Shown here piece after piece: positions 47,089-58,876 of a DNA stretch of 64,000 nucleotides. A program made the position numbers and the translations under genes. A model generated the notes under the pieces. It saw only the letters and a program-made list of their open reading frames with translations. It was not told the origin of the DNA and made no database searches. The stretch comes from Jacaranda mimosifolia (lineage: Eukaryota > Streptophyta > Magnoliopsida > Lamiales > Bignoniaceae), in the NCBI GenBank assembly GCA_018894105.1, contig CM032123.1, positions 9,239,001-9,303,000 of the forward strand, in the 5' to 3' direction. The stretch's first letter is position 1. Each line of letters begins with the position of its first letter.

Positions 47089-50000
47089 GTAACACCACCA
47101 AAAATTTCTCAATATGAAACTTTCGATTTAAACCAATATAAACACCAAAGTAATAATCATAATTGAAAGAAAACTTAAATAGAGGTCTCGGTTTGATATT
47201 AGGAACTTGAGGGGCCAAAGATGAAATTGAATAGGACTTAATTACAAAGGTTTAAGGAATGGATAGAGCCAATTTGTAATAAAATTGGGTCAAAGGGGTC
47301 AATGAAAGGCATTTCTAAATCTAGGGGGTTCAAATGAAAGTTGAGAAAAGTTTTGGGGTCTACTTTGAAATTCTGGAAAACTACAGCTACAAATAGCAAG
47401 CCCCCTACATTTTTCCAATTCATACATGCAAATCGTCACCCTCTTTTCCAGCAATTTCCCACCGACGCCAATGATCACACAAAACAAATTTGGCTATTAG
47501 CTTCTTTATGTCACGGTGGATACACCCACACCCAAAACTCCCAAAATCGACCGATGGAGCAACCGAAATTGAGCTTGAAGAAGGCGTACAATAGGGGGTG
47601 TGGTCCCGGCTATTTTGGAGATCGTTAGGCGGGACCCAAGTATGGTTCTGACGAGCTTGGCGTAAGGAAGTCAATGGTGTCTTCAATTTAGCGAACCAAC
47701 GACGGACGGAGACGTAATTGAAGAAAAACTGGGGTGATAGCTGGTAGCAAGCTGTGGCAGTTTCCTTAAATTAACCGACGACCATCTGGCAAAGCCCAAA
47801 ATTGACTTAGGCATTTTGGTCAGCGCAAGGAGATGCATAGTTTGGTGAGATCACGATCTCGTTTCGGCAGTGGTCCGGTGGTAGTGCTTTAGTAGCTGAA
47901 AGTCAGTTTGTTTACAATTTAGGTGCATGGGGCCTACTATTGTACAGTGATTTGGCCTTGGATTCGGTCAATTAGGTAAACTTTGGTTAATTGATTAAAA
48001 TTAATTCCTAAATTTGATTTGGTTAACTTGTTAAGCCAATCTTGAAGTAAATATCCATTAATTAGACCAAATTATGTAATTGCAAGCTATGCGATTGAAT
48101 ATAGAATTTATCTATAAATGATGTGTGGACCTAAAACATTAATAGTCCGATTATCCTTAATTGTGTTAACTAGTACGTCTTGAATGATTTAAATTGTATA
48201 AAGTATATTATGGCAAAAATTTATAGAAAATCTATAAGATTTATGATGTCAAATTGAAGTATTTGGATATATAAGTCATGTACATCGTTAGTGGACCTAG
48301 ATTGCTAATTAAAATATAATTATTGTCAAATAAGTTAATCAATATAATTAAAATCCTAATTTTTTGAAACGTTGTAAGGATTAATTGTTAAGAGAAAGTT
48401 TGAGAAATTCCCATGAATAGACTAGATTTATGAAACACAGGTGTAAAATATTAACTTGTATATTATTGATATTGAGGTGTAGTAATGGCCCGGAACTGAT
48501 AAACTCCTTGTTAATTCTATTTAGCATCGTTATTATGTTTTAGGGAGGTAGATGTGCCTTGTCTTCGGAATAAAAATTTATAATTGTTCATACATGCAAG
48601 AAATATATTAACTTTGGTAATGCGGCCTTAGAGATCAAAGAATCAAAATTTAGAAGCAAGATATTGCCATACCTTGACTGGTCCAAGATTTAGATTAAGA
48701 AGGACACTCCTTGAAATGAGAAATTTATGTTATTAAGATTAACTAGTAATTTAATTACTATTAAAAAGTACTTTATAGACGTATTAATGTTTAGATGCAT
48801 TTTATCGGAATAGTTGTCAAGGAGCTAGGGTCTTTAGGACCATTGGATGTGGATAGCACCTTTATGGAGTTTTAAGGTGAGGTTATAGCCTTTTTTTCTA
48901 AGAAATGAATCATATCCGCTTATCTATTCATTTGTGTCTGTTTGCAATCATTCTGGTGCCCAGAACTTCCTTTTATGTTATCAGCTTCTTGTCCCTTGTA
49001 CCCACAGCCTTGCCGGCTGACCCCGTATGTGTTGATATTTTGGTCTTGTTGACCAGTTTCATTCCTTGCTTCTAGTTATGTTGTTCTACAAGTTATTCGT
49101 ACGAACTTGCTAGCCATATACTATATGATTTATACTATTTTATCTAGTATTCTATATGCATTTCTCTAAACAGTTATTTTGAAATCATATTTCAGTGTTG
49201 GCATTATGTCATGTCCACCCATGGGGACGCCTTTGGGAATTTGCCACCTGTAGGGACACCACGGGAAGTTGGACCCAAGACTGGGTATGAAAAGATGACA
49301 AGGTAGAATAGACCAACAGTAACTGGTCTGCCAACTAATACCTACTCGCGATACTGATTTGAAAATGGTTGGAGGTAGCTATCCACGAGTGGCGGGATCT
49401 GGCATGCAGCCAGCCATGCCACATGTCAAGTTATTATATGCTGAGTTAAGTGCTTGAGCAATGAAGTGATAAGGGAAATTTGTTATGCTGTATTTGTACC
49501 CTATTTTGTTTGTTATGTTCTGCTTTAGGAGCAATAATGTTGGATTTTGCCAACATCTACTATGATTTGAAAATGGTTGCTATTATGATATGTTTTGTTA
49601 TGTCACGTCTTGGTTGTTTTATGTCTCATTTCAGCTGGATTCCTATTCTGTCAATACACTGTTATCCCTTTCTGACATCTTGGTTGTTCTGTTAATTGTT
49701 TTGAAGTTACTTCTGTTACTATGTAATGTCTTGTTGGGTACCCCTGTTTTCATAAGTACTATTTATTTGAGCCCTTATTCTGTTAAAGAGTCATTTTACA
49801 ACTTCTAATTATCTCGGTTATTCCTTTTACTTTGCTTGATTATTTATTCATCATATTAGAATCCTTTTGTTAGTTCCCATTAACCTTATGCATTTGTTAA
49901 TAGTTACCTCTCCCCTCGCTAAGTCTTTCGGACTTATGCCTTTTCGTGTTCTCTGCTCTTTTTCCTAGCTAAGTTGTGGCAGGTAGCAATTGAGGCATCA

Positions 50001-50308
50001 CAGGCTACGTTAGTGTATATAGTTTTGTTCATGGCATTTGGATATGCAGAATCAAGACTTTTCATGTTGCTTGGAGGACGTTAAGTTTAGATTCAATCAC
50101 TTGATATAAGTATTATGTAAACGTATGCTTATAATTTTGAAGTTCGTGTAAATGAGGAATATTACAGTAGAATGTGATATAGAATTAGCATAAAATATTT
50201 TTGGGTCGCCATAAACTATTTAATTTAAATATTTTGGAAGTGCATGTTTTGTTATGAATTATTAAATTTTGATCAAAATAGTACCTCGAAAGCAGGCGTG
50301 ATGATACA
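47089..50308 (+). repeat. 5' LTR (3.2 kb) of the gag-only element
   Basis: It starts TGTAACACC (47089) and ends ...GATGATACA (50308), 3 bases before the PBS. The first ~2.5 kb aligns throughout with 54016-56379. Preceding bases ATATC (47084-47088) are the presumed target duplication; the partner would be outside the window. Confidence 0.8.
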
Positions 50309-50311
50309 GCA

Positions 50312-50330
50312 TGGTACCAAAGCTTGGGTT
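50312..50330 (+). other. Primer binding site (initiator-Met tRNA)
   Basis: TGGTACCAAAGCTTGGGTT closely follows the plant consensus TGGTATCAGAGC used by many Ty3/gypsy and copia elements, and sits 3 bases after the LTR end. Confidence 0.8.
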
Positions 50331-52430
50331 AAAGAAAACTTAAGCTAAACTAGGATATGATCTTCGAAGTGTGAAATTCTTGGTTAGTGGAAATTAAGCT
50401 TGACTTTGGAATTGTTTAGGATGTGAATGCATGAGCTATGCTAGGATATGATTCTAAGGATGTGAAATTTTGGGGCAGGTAAAATGTAGTTCTATTGTGG
50501 AGTTTGATTGGATATGGACTTTTGGGATAATGCTCGACATTAAGGAATTGAAAGTTTACGATCGGGTATGCCATGTAACTGAATGTATAATTATTAGTAA
50601 GTATAATGCTATTTGGAATTATGTTGTTGTGTGAGCAATATCTGTGGAGGTTGAATTTGATGGGCAAATGACTATTTTGGGAAGAATTACAATTAGTGAG
50701 TAAAGAGTTACCTTGGGAAGCAACATTCGTGGAAATTGTATCTGATGAGTAAAGGATCATCCTAGGAAGATACGTATTTGGCTAGTAAATGATTATCTTT
50801 GGATGAAAAAATACCTGCCCCGTGCTTATGGATGAGAATTAGATTGTATAGATACATAGGAAAAGAATTATTGGAGGAAGGAGTACATTTGGAAAACGAA
50901 TGATTATTAAGGATGCATGATGTTTGACCTATGTGTACAATTAAATTTGGACAGTATGTTTTTATTGACAAGGGATAGCATGATGATGAAATTAAACCAT
51001 ATTGTAAATGTAAAGGAGACTTATGTAACAAGTATGAGAAATGAAATAAAAAAGGTGATATTGGTATAGCAGAAGGAAAATATGGATAAGGAGCAAAAAC
51101 TAGTGTCAAATAAGATATGATCCCCTTATCAAACCTGAAAATATGTGATGGGTGAACAAATGGTATAAACCAATATCTCAGGTATAGGAAATCCCACCAC
51201 GAACCTTCACGATAAAAATCTAGGAATGATGAGTCATAAGAATTAAGAAAAATTTGAAGATGAATAGGTATATCCCCCAAATGACCAGTGTATGATCTAT
51301 TCTTTAGTGATGCTAGGAGTGTGACTCTTTGAATTCAAAAGGTGAATCAAAGGAGTATATCACCCGTAGACGTATTTTTGTGATATCCTAGATTATTAGT
51401 TGAAGATTGTCCTTGACGAGTTGTATGGTGTGATTTGAACGATATAGTTATATGCAAAATTAGTGTACGAATAATGAAAATTAGTTTGTGTGATTGTGAA
51501 ATGAAAGATAAAGAGAAAGAGATAAAGTTTTAAAGACTTGAAGGGATGAAATATGATTTAGAGAAAAGTCACAGTTATTCTGATAGGCATTGAAGGCATC
51601 ATATACTAAAATGAAATAGGATGACATCATGGAATTCGTAAATTTAGGCCATCAGGAATACATCAGTGATAGATAGAAAAGTCGGAAAGGAATACATGCA
51701 AGGAAGAGAATAGAGAAAGGAAATGAGAAAAAAACAATGCGTGGTAGAATCTTTGTTGTGATTGAAGATTAGTGAGAAAAGGCCACCAAATACATATATA
51801 TATATACTAATAAGATTACTTGTGGTGCAATAACTGTAGACACCAAAAATTAGTTTACGCCGAACCACAACTATCTTGGACCTAGTCATGATTTTCTTGT
51901 CGAAGGCTAGGCTATCCGTTAGTTTAGCAACCATCTCAAAGACACCATATGAAAAAAAACAAAAAAGCAAGAAAAAGGAGGAATCTCTGATGTTAATTTT
52001 AATTTTGAAACTGATCGAGTTCTAATGTGTCTCATTTTTAGAAAAATTATGCATGTATTTTGAATCATGCGCAATAAGAATTGACAATGATTGGACACTA
52101 ATTAACAAACATCTTATTAAACATTACAGATAAGTGTGGCTGGCCTACACAACTGAAAAGCTTTACAATCTATTGGATGGCATCACAAAAGCTAACCTTA
52201 ATGCATTCGCTCAGTTGCGAAAATCTGAAAGAGGACACCTCAGAATGGAGACGTCTAATAAGTGTTGAGGAAGGGATAAAAGACTTACTAGTGCATCCAA
52301 CAACGAGAAGAGAGATTATGGAATAAATGGTGGTAATATAGCAACAATTCATACAATTGCGTCAGCAACAAGATCAGATGAATAATCCCGAGAGAAGCGA
52401 AGAGCCTCTAAAGTTTGGAACTCTAGCACA
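50331..52430 (+). other. Untranslated leader of the gag-only element, with short repeats
   Basis: There is no sense ORF. Imperfect 40-50-bp repeats around 'gatgagtaaaggatcatcctaggaag' occur at about 50640-50800. Two antisense ORFs (51280-50762, 172 aa; 50760-50416, 114 aa) are open but Ser/Pro/Tyr-rich and unrecognised. The leader, about 2.1 kb, is unusually long. Confidence 0.5.
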
Positions 52431-52439
52431 CCTCCTTAA

Positions 52440-53235
52440 GTTCCATTTTCAATGTTTAGGGTGAATCGAATCACGAAAATGGTAAAATCTTGGATCAAGG
52501 AGATCGAAGATATTTTCCAAATGTTGAGTTAGTTGGATGACCACAAGTTTATATTTGCCATCTATCTATTGGAAGGAGATGCGAGTTAATGGTGGACCTT
52601 AGTAAGTCCATGATGGAAACATAAGAAAATACCTCCTACATGAGAAAACTTCATATGGGAATTTATAAATAGATTTATACCTCGAGAAGTGAGAGATGCC
52701 AGGAGATAAGAGTTTGAGGGTCTTGCCCAAGGGAATATGACAGTGTGGCAGTATGAAGCTAGATTCAGTCGATTGATTCAGTACGCCCCTCAGGCACTAG
52801 GAAAAGAAGCGTGTAGGATCGAGAAATTCATTAAAGGACTAAGATTTGAAATACGACAGACCTTTATGCCTTACGAATAGTCTAACTTCGAGGAAGCCTT
52901 AGAGAGAGCCCTGTAGGTGGAGTAAAAACCCCTTGAGGTATATGCAAATGAGAGAAAGGTCAAGCAAGGGAAAGCTTTTGAACTCAGAATAGCTACTCAC
53001 AGGGAAAGTGGTTTAGGTAGGAAACGGATGAAAGTCCAATCTGGAACGTCAAAGAAGATTTGTGGATTTTGTAGTGGTTCAAATCATGAGGAATTTAATT
53101 GCTAGAAAAGGCTAGGAAAGTGCATAGCATGCGGCAACGATCAACATTTTGTCCGAGATGGCCCTAAAAGCAAGCAGTCAACCTCAAGTGCTCAAAAGGA
53201 TAAAGGGAAACAGACAGTTGAGGGTACTATCTAAG
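52440..53235 (+). pseudogene. gag pseudogene with two zinc knuckles
   Basis: In one frame with several internal stops it reads WIKEIEDIFQML, FAIYLLEGDAS-WW, EFEGLAQGNMTVWQYEARFS, RLIQYAPQALGKEACRIEKF and IKGLRFEIRQTF, the capsid core pattern of plant chromovirus gag (retrotransposon gag family). A CX2CX4HX4C knuckle (CGFCSGSNHEEFNC, 53061-53102) is followed by a second, CIACGNDQHFVRDG, in which the last Cys is Gly. Stops such as the one after IFQMLS and the one before WWTL show it is dead. Confidence 0.8.
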
Positions 53236-53998
53236 TTCTTGAACATGAGAAGAGAGTTTGATGCCACATATTCTTGGCTTTATCTCTCAAATGAAATATA
53301 AGGAGCAACAGATGTATTGTTCGAGACTGTATCTAGTATGTATAGTTTTTGTGAACTTGTAGCTAGCTGTTTGGGAATGTATGACTTGTTATGAAATCAG
53401 GCATGTTAAGTTTGAACTTGGTTACTCCCTAATGAAAATATCATGTAAATATGAGTTTGTGGTGTTAATGATTGTTTGTTGCCGTGGTGGGTTTGTGATA
53501 GCTTAAATAGCTGCATGTACTCTTATCAAGATGAAATGGAGAACCTTTTAACTATAGAATTGATATGTGACAATAAGCATAAGGTTTACCCAATTAGATT
53601 ATAAGCATAAACACTCAGTAATTTTATGGGATCACCAAAGAGGTTTAAAACTCCTTTTCGAGATAGTTTAATTTACTTCCTATAAGCACAAATGTGGAGA
53701 TCAAAAGAAATTTTAAGTAATGGCAGATAACGGAACCATGGGTTATGGAATTATTAGTCAACCTTAGAAATATAAGGTGACACCACATGCTTGGTAAGAA
53801 TGAATATGTTGGGAAAACAGAAAGAGAAGATTCTTGAAAATCTTAGCAAAATAAACGTTATTAGGGGTTGGAGGAAGTATATCGTGACAATGGGAGAAAC
53901 AAGCATGCGATCTAGGCAATGTGGGAACAAGAGTGTTATACGTGCTAGTATTAATCTAAGTTGTTCTAGTCAAAGATGAGAATCTGGGACCAAATTCT
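53236..53998 (+). other. Pol-less spacer of the gag-only element
   Basis: Where pol should be, only about 760 bases remain, with no DTG, YxDD or integrase motif. The 62-aa ORF at 53791-53979 is unrecognised. This could be a large deletion or an originally pol-less derivative. Confidence 0.55.
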
Positions 53999-54014
53999 TT
54001 TAAGGGGGGGAGGA
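53999..54014 (+). other. Polypurine tract
   Basis: The sequence around TTTTAAGGGGGGGAGGATTG lies directly before the 3' LTR start TGTAAAAG (54016). This is the expected place and composition for plus-strand priming. Confidence 0.8.
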
Positions 54015-54015
54015 T

Positions 54016-56379
54016 TGTAAAAGTTGAAAATTTCTCAATATGAAAATTTAGATTTAAACCAATATAAACACCAAAGTAATAATCATAATTGAAACAAAAC
54101 TTAAAGAGAGGTCTCGATTTAATATTAGGAACTCAAGGGACCAAAGATTTAAATTGAATAGGACTTAATTGCAAAGGTTTAAGGAATGCATATGGCCAAT
54201 TTGTAATAAAATTGGGTTAAAGGGGGAAATGCCAAGCACTCATAAATCTAGAGGGTTCAAATGACAGTTGAGAAAAGTTTTAGGGCCCATTTTGAAATTA
54301 TAAACTAGAACTATAAATAGAAAATCCACCCCACATTTTATCCTAATTCACACATGCAAACCGTCACCCTCTCTTCTGGTGATTTCCCACCCATGTCGGC
54401 GATCACTTAAAACAAATTCAGCCACTAACTTCCCCATGTCACGGCGAACACACTCACACCCATATCTAAAACTCTTAAAACCGACTGGTAGAGCAATTGA
54501 AAATTGAGCTTGAAGAAGACACATGGTGGAGGGTATGGTCGTAGCCATTCTGACGACAGTTAGGCACGATCAAGGTATGTGTTTTTATGAGCTCAGCATA
54601 AAGAATACAATAGTTTTTCAATTTAATGAACTAACGACGGACGGAGGAGTAATTAAAGAGAAAATTGGGCCGCAGCCAGCTACAAGTTGTGGCCATTTTC
54701 CTTAAATTAACCAGCGACCATCTAGCAAAGCCCAAAATTGACGTAGGAATTTGTTTAGTGTAAGGAGACGCAAAGTTTGGTGGGATCGTGATCTCGTTCC
54801 AGCGGCGGCACTCTGGTGGCTGAAAGTCAGTTTATTCGTGATGGTGATCCGGGTTCATGCAGCCAATTATCGTGCATTGATTTGGCCTCGAACTCGATCA
54901 ATCGGGTAAAACTTCGGTTCATCGATTAAAATTAATTCCTAAATTATATTTGGTTAACTTGTTAAGCCAATCTTAAAGTGAATATCCGTTAATTAGACCA
55001 AATTATGTAATTGCCTATAAATGGTGTGTGGACCCAAAACATTAATAGAAGCCATATTATCTTTAATTGCATTAACTAGTATGTCTTGAATGATTTAAAT
55101 TTTATAAAGTATATAATGGCTAAAATTTATAGAAAATCTATAAAATCTATAAGATTTATGATGTCAAATTGAAGTATTTGGATATATAAGTCATTTATAG
55201 TGTTAGTGGGTTCGGATTGGTAATTAAAATATAATTATTGTTAATTAAGTTAATCGGTATAATTAAAACCCTAATTTTGTATAACATTTTAAGGATTAAT
55301 TTTTAAGATAAAGTTTGAGAAATTCCCACGAATATATTAGATTTATAAAACACGAGCATAAAATATTAATTTGTGTATTTTTTATATTGAGGTGTAATAT
55401 GTTTTAGGGAGATAGATGTGCCTTATCTTTGGGATAAAAATTTGTAATTGTTCATGCAGCCAAAAATATATTTATTCTAGTAATGTGGCCTTGGCGATCG
55501 AAGAAGGACATTCCTTGAAATGGAAATTTTATGTTATTAAGACGAACTAGTGGTTTAATTACTATTAAAAGTACCTCATAGATGTATTAATGTTTATGTG
55601 CATTTTATCGAAATATGTGTCAAGGAGCCAGGGTCTCCAGGACTGTAGAACGTGGATAGCACCTTTGTAGATATTTAAGGTGAGGTTATAGCTTTTCTTT
55701 TTGGAAAATAAATCATATCCGCTTATCTATTCATTTGTGTCTGTTTGCAATCGTTCTAGTGCCTAGAACTTCCTTTTATGTTATTAGATTCTTGTCCTTT
55801 GTACCCTACAGCTGTGTCGGTTGACCCCATACGCATTGATATTTTGGTCTTGTGGATCTTTCATTCTTCGCTTCCAGTTATGTTGTTCTGAGAGTTTTTC
55901 GTACGACCTTGCTGGCATATGTTGTATGATTGTACCATTCTGTATAATATTCTATCTGCATTCCTCTGAACGGTTATTTTGAAATTTATATTTCATTGTT
56001 GGCATCATGTCATGTCCACCCATAGGGACGTCCTTGGGAAGTTGCCACCAGTAGGGACACCACAGGAAGTTAGGCCCAGGATTAGGTTTGGAAAAATGAT
56101 ATGGCAGAACGAACCGACGATAACTGGTCTCCCAGCTAGTAACCACTCGCGATTTTGACTTGTAGATGGTTGCAAGTAGCTGTCTGTGAGTGGCAAGATT
56201 CGGCATGCAGCCGGCCATGCCACATGTCAAGTTATTACACTCTGAGTTGAGTGCTCGAGCAATAGAGTGATAAGGGAAATTTGTTTTGCTGTATTTGTAC
56301 CCTATTCTACTAGATATGTTCTGTTTTGGGAGCAATAAAGCTTGATTTTGTTAATAGTTTGCTATGATTTAAAAAGGGT
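54016..56379 (+). repeat. Truncated 3' LTR of the gag-only element
   Basis: It aligns with 47089-49575 with numerous substitutions and several deletions (e.g. bases matching 48495-48530 and 48635-48700 are missing). Homology stops at 'atgatttaaaaagggt', where the next element begins. The final ~730 bases of the LTR should lie after the Tat element, outside the window. Confidence 0.8.
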
Positions 56380-57048
56380 TGTTAATATGGGCAAAGCCCA
56401 CAAAGCCCAATAAGGATCTAAGCCTAGTAGCAAGCCCAATTAAACTAAGTAGAAGGCCTAGATAGGCTTATAGACATTAACATTTCAAAAAGCACAAACC
56501 AGACAGTGAGGTTGCGTTTTCCCAACCTAGAGAGGTCGAAACTGGCAAACAATACGATAACAGCTTGGCCACCGAAGCATTAGCAGCAGAGCCTGCCACC
56601 AATTGTATCAACATTAAATGGCATTGACTGATCATCATCTCCGCATTAATGATGGTGAAGCCTCCCTCTCCGGCCAGTCGGTTATTAGCAAAGGCTTCTA
56701 ACTAGGTTGAAAAGACCTAAGTTACACCTACTCATGGAAAAGAAGGTCTGGAGTGAATCAAGGATAAACCTGTCTTTTTATCCCTCTCCAAACACTATGA
56801 ATACCCCTTTCTTTCAAAGACAAATGTATGCTTTTACACATTTCTTAAGCCGTGACTCTGCTAAATTATCTTTAGGTCAAAAACTAACTTAAGCATCGGA
56901 GGGTCTCAATCGAGGACCCTCTCGGCTAGCCTAACATTTGTTCATTGGCTATAGGATTTAATCTACTTCACCTTACTCTATCTTTCTGGTTGATTTTTAT
57001 CCTCAAGTCAAAACTGAAAAGCCCAACTAATTGTAATTGACATAATCA
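56380..57048 (+). repeat. 5' LTR of the Tat-lineage element (669 bp)
   Basis: The left end is fixed by the break in homology between the two 3.2-kb LTRs and by TG at 56380 (TGTTAATATGGG). The right end is ...ATAATCA at 57048, two bases before the PBS. The 3' LTR is not in the window to confirm it. Confidence 0.7.
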
Positions 57049-57050
57049 TT

Positions 57051-57065
57051 TGGCGCCATCTGTGT
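57051..57065 (+). other. Primer binding site (TGGCGCC, Asp-tRNA type)
   Basis: TGGCGCCATCTGTGT: the first seven bases match the TGGCGCC common to Tat-lineage elements and complementary to the 3' end of plant tRNA-Asp; the rest has drifted. Confidence 0.65.
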
Positions 57066-57639
57066 GACGTGGAATCTACAGATGAAAAGTGGTGAACACT
57101 AGGCAAATCACTTTCGAAAGACAGAGTGACCGCATATCACCTCCATCTCTCCCACTGCTGCCATAGCCTCAACCGGAGTAGTAGGTTGAAGGCCCAAGCA
57201 CTCAGTCGGAATAAGTGGTCACTTTGACCATCCCTCAGCTCATGCAAATGATCACTGACCAGATATCTACTATGTTTTCAGATAGTTATCTACCGCCTTG
57301 AAAGACATAACAATTAGCTAGTGGTCGCAGCCAGTGCTACACCACACGCCTCCCGCCAAGAAGAAAAACCACCACAGAAGGACAAAGTAAGAAATGAAAC
57401 TCGTCACAATCCTAGTAGATGAGACTCGAGTCCTGTTCATTTTCCCTATGAGGAGACCCTTTGTCAACCTCGGGATGAGGTAGCAGACTCAACGGAGCAC
57501 TTCATTTGACCCAATTGAGCCCAACAGCACGAGCATTAGAGACCTCAACCCCAATAGAGATTTGTCTAGAGCAAATAGAGATTAATAGAAGGAAGTATCA
57601 AGTCAAGTCCAATAGTTGAACAGACAGTTGGAAGAGATT

Positions 57640-58752
57640 TTAAGAAGAAATGTCGAAAGAATTTAGCTTGACAATACTCCCAAACTTTGATGAGAAAGGG
57701 AATCCCTATTCATCTAGGAAATAGTTGACTAGTGCATTGTGATTAATACAAAAATCCCAATCGAATTGCCAGATACGATGGGTCAACTGACCCCAATGAG
57801 CATCTACTTCAGTTTGAGCATGTGATGCAGCTACAGGGCCATAACGACCATATTCATGCCAAAGTATTGGTCGCCACTTTCCAAGGAGTGGCACTTGAAT
57901 GGTTTGTAAAGTTAGAACGTGCATCCATATTCTCCTACGACCAGCTCCATGAAAAATTCCTTCAGGAGAAAAGCAAAGTTACCTCGTACTCACCTCCATA
58001 CAGTCAAATAGAATAAATGAGAATCCCTTAGAGACTTCTTTTCTAGGTTCAACACTGAGGTGTTGAAGATCGACAACCCCAGGATCAAATTTTTAATAGA
58101 TGTCCTATTCCTTGGATTAAGACATAAAGAATGAGCTAATGCTTTGGTCACGGAAAGACTACAAACGATGGAGTAACTCCTTGGCCTTGTAGAAAGGTAC
58201 ATAACACAAGAGGATATAAACAAAATGAAGTGTGGTGGCGGGTAAGGTGATAGGAAGAAAGGCAAGGAAAAAGACGATAAACATTAGAAAGATGGTCACC
58301 ACTCCCCCATTAAAAGATTTCACAATTATGCACCACTCAATACACGTACAAAAGAGGTCTTGTTTGCAATACAAAATGACAATCTCCTCAAAAGACTAAT
58401 GAAGTATAATGAGACTGAAGCCATGAAGAAGTCAAATAAGTATTGTCATTTTCATAGACAAAAGGGCCACGATGCAGAGGATTGTTTTAACCTCCAGGAT
58501 GAAATTGAGTGACTCATTTGGCAAGTTCACCTCAAAAAGTATATTGATGAGAAAGCTCGACAAGCAATGGCTCAGATTGACCAAACTCCCTGTAGAGAAC
58601 AGTTGGTTAGCCTAAGAAATGTGGACATGGGAAAGCAGAAAGTCGAAAAAGAATGCCCCCCCTTAAGAGGTGTTATTGACACTATTGCAGGAGGACTAAC
58701 TGGGGGGATTCTAAATCAGCAAGAAAACAAGCATAGAGACAACTTAAATTAA
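57640..58752 (+). pseudogene. gag pseudogene of the Tat-lineage element
   Basis: Motifs in shifting frames: YDGSTDPNEHL, FEHVMQLQGHNDHIHAKVL, ATFQGVALEWFVKLERASI and FSYDQLHEKFLQ (57770-57970, the retrotransposon gag core). A knuckle-like CHFHRQKGHDAEDCF follows (about 58443-58490), then IWQVHLKKYIDEKARQ and PLRGVIDTIAGG (58650-58690), the usual end of Tat gag. Several stops break it. Confidence 0.8.
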
Positions 58753-58876
58753 CTAAGTCCCAGCAAATGAAAACAATCTACCAGCTCTCTACCAATGCAG
58801 ACCCCATAACTTTTTTCATTTCCAACCTCTCTCACTTAGCGGGCCAAGGGGTGGAAAGAAAATTGAATGCCCTATG

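Larger units (their letters stand above)
47089..56379 (+). mobile_element. Gag-only Ty3/gypsy element (chromovirus Del/Tekay-like), 3' LTR broken
   Basis: The parts in order are a 5' LTR (47089-50308), a PBS matching initiator-Met tRNA (50312 on), a long leader, a gag pseudogene (about 52440-53235), a pol-less stretch, a polypurine tract (53999-54014) and a 3' LTR (54016-56379). The 3' LTR is cut by the Tat-lineage element. No protease, RT or integrase motif was found between gag and the polypurine tract (about 760 bases), so the element is non-autonomous. The two LTRs differ by many substitutions and indels, so it is an old insertion. Confidence 0.8.

Noticed and set aside
54348..54548. 66-aa minus-strand ORF similar to the one at 47420-47686
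   Set aside because: The similarity reflects the two LTR copies; no independent evidence of a gene.
57706..58374. Minus-strand ORFs opposite the Tat gag
   Set aside because: The sense strand carries clear gag motifs; these are antisense shadows.
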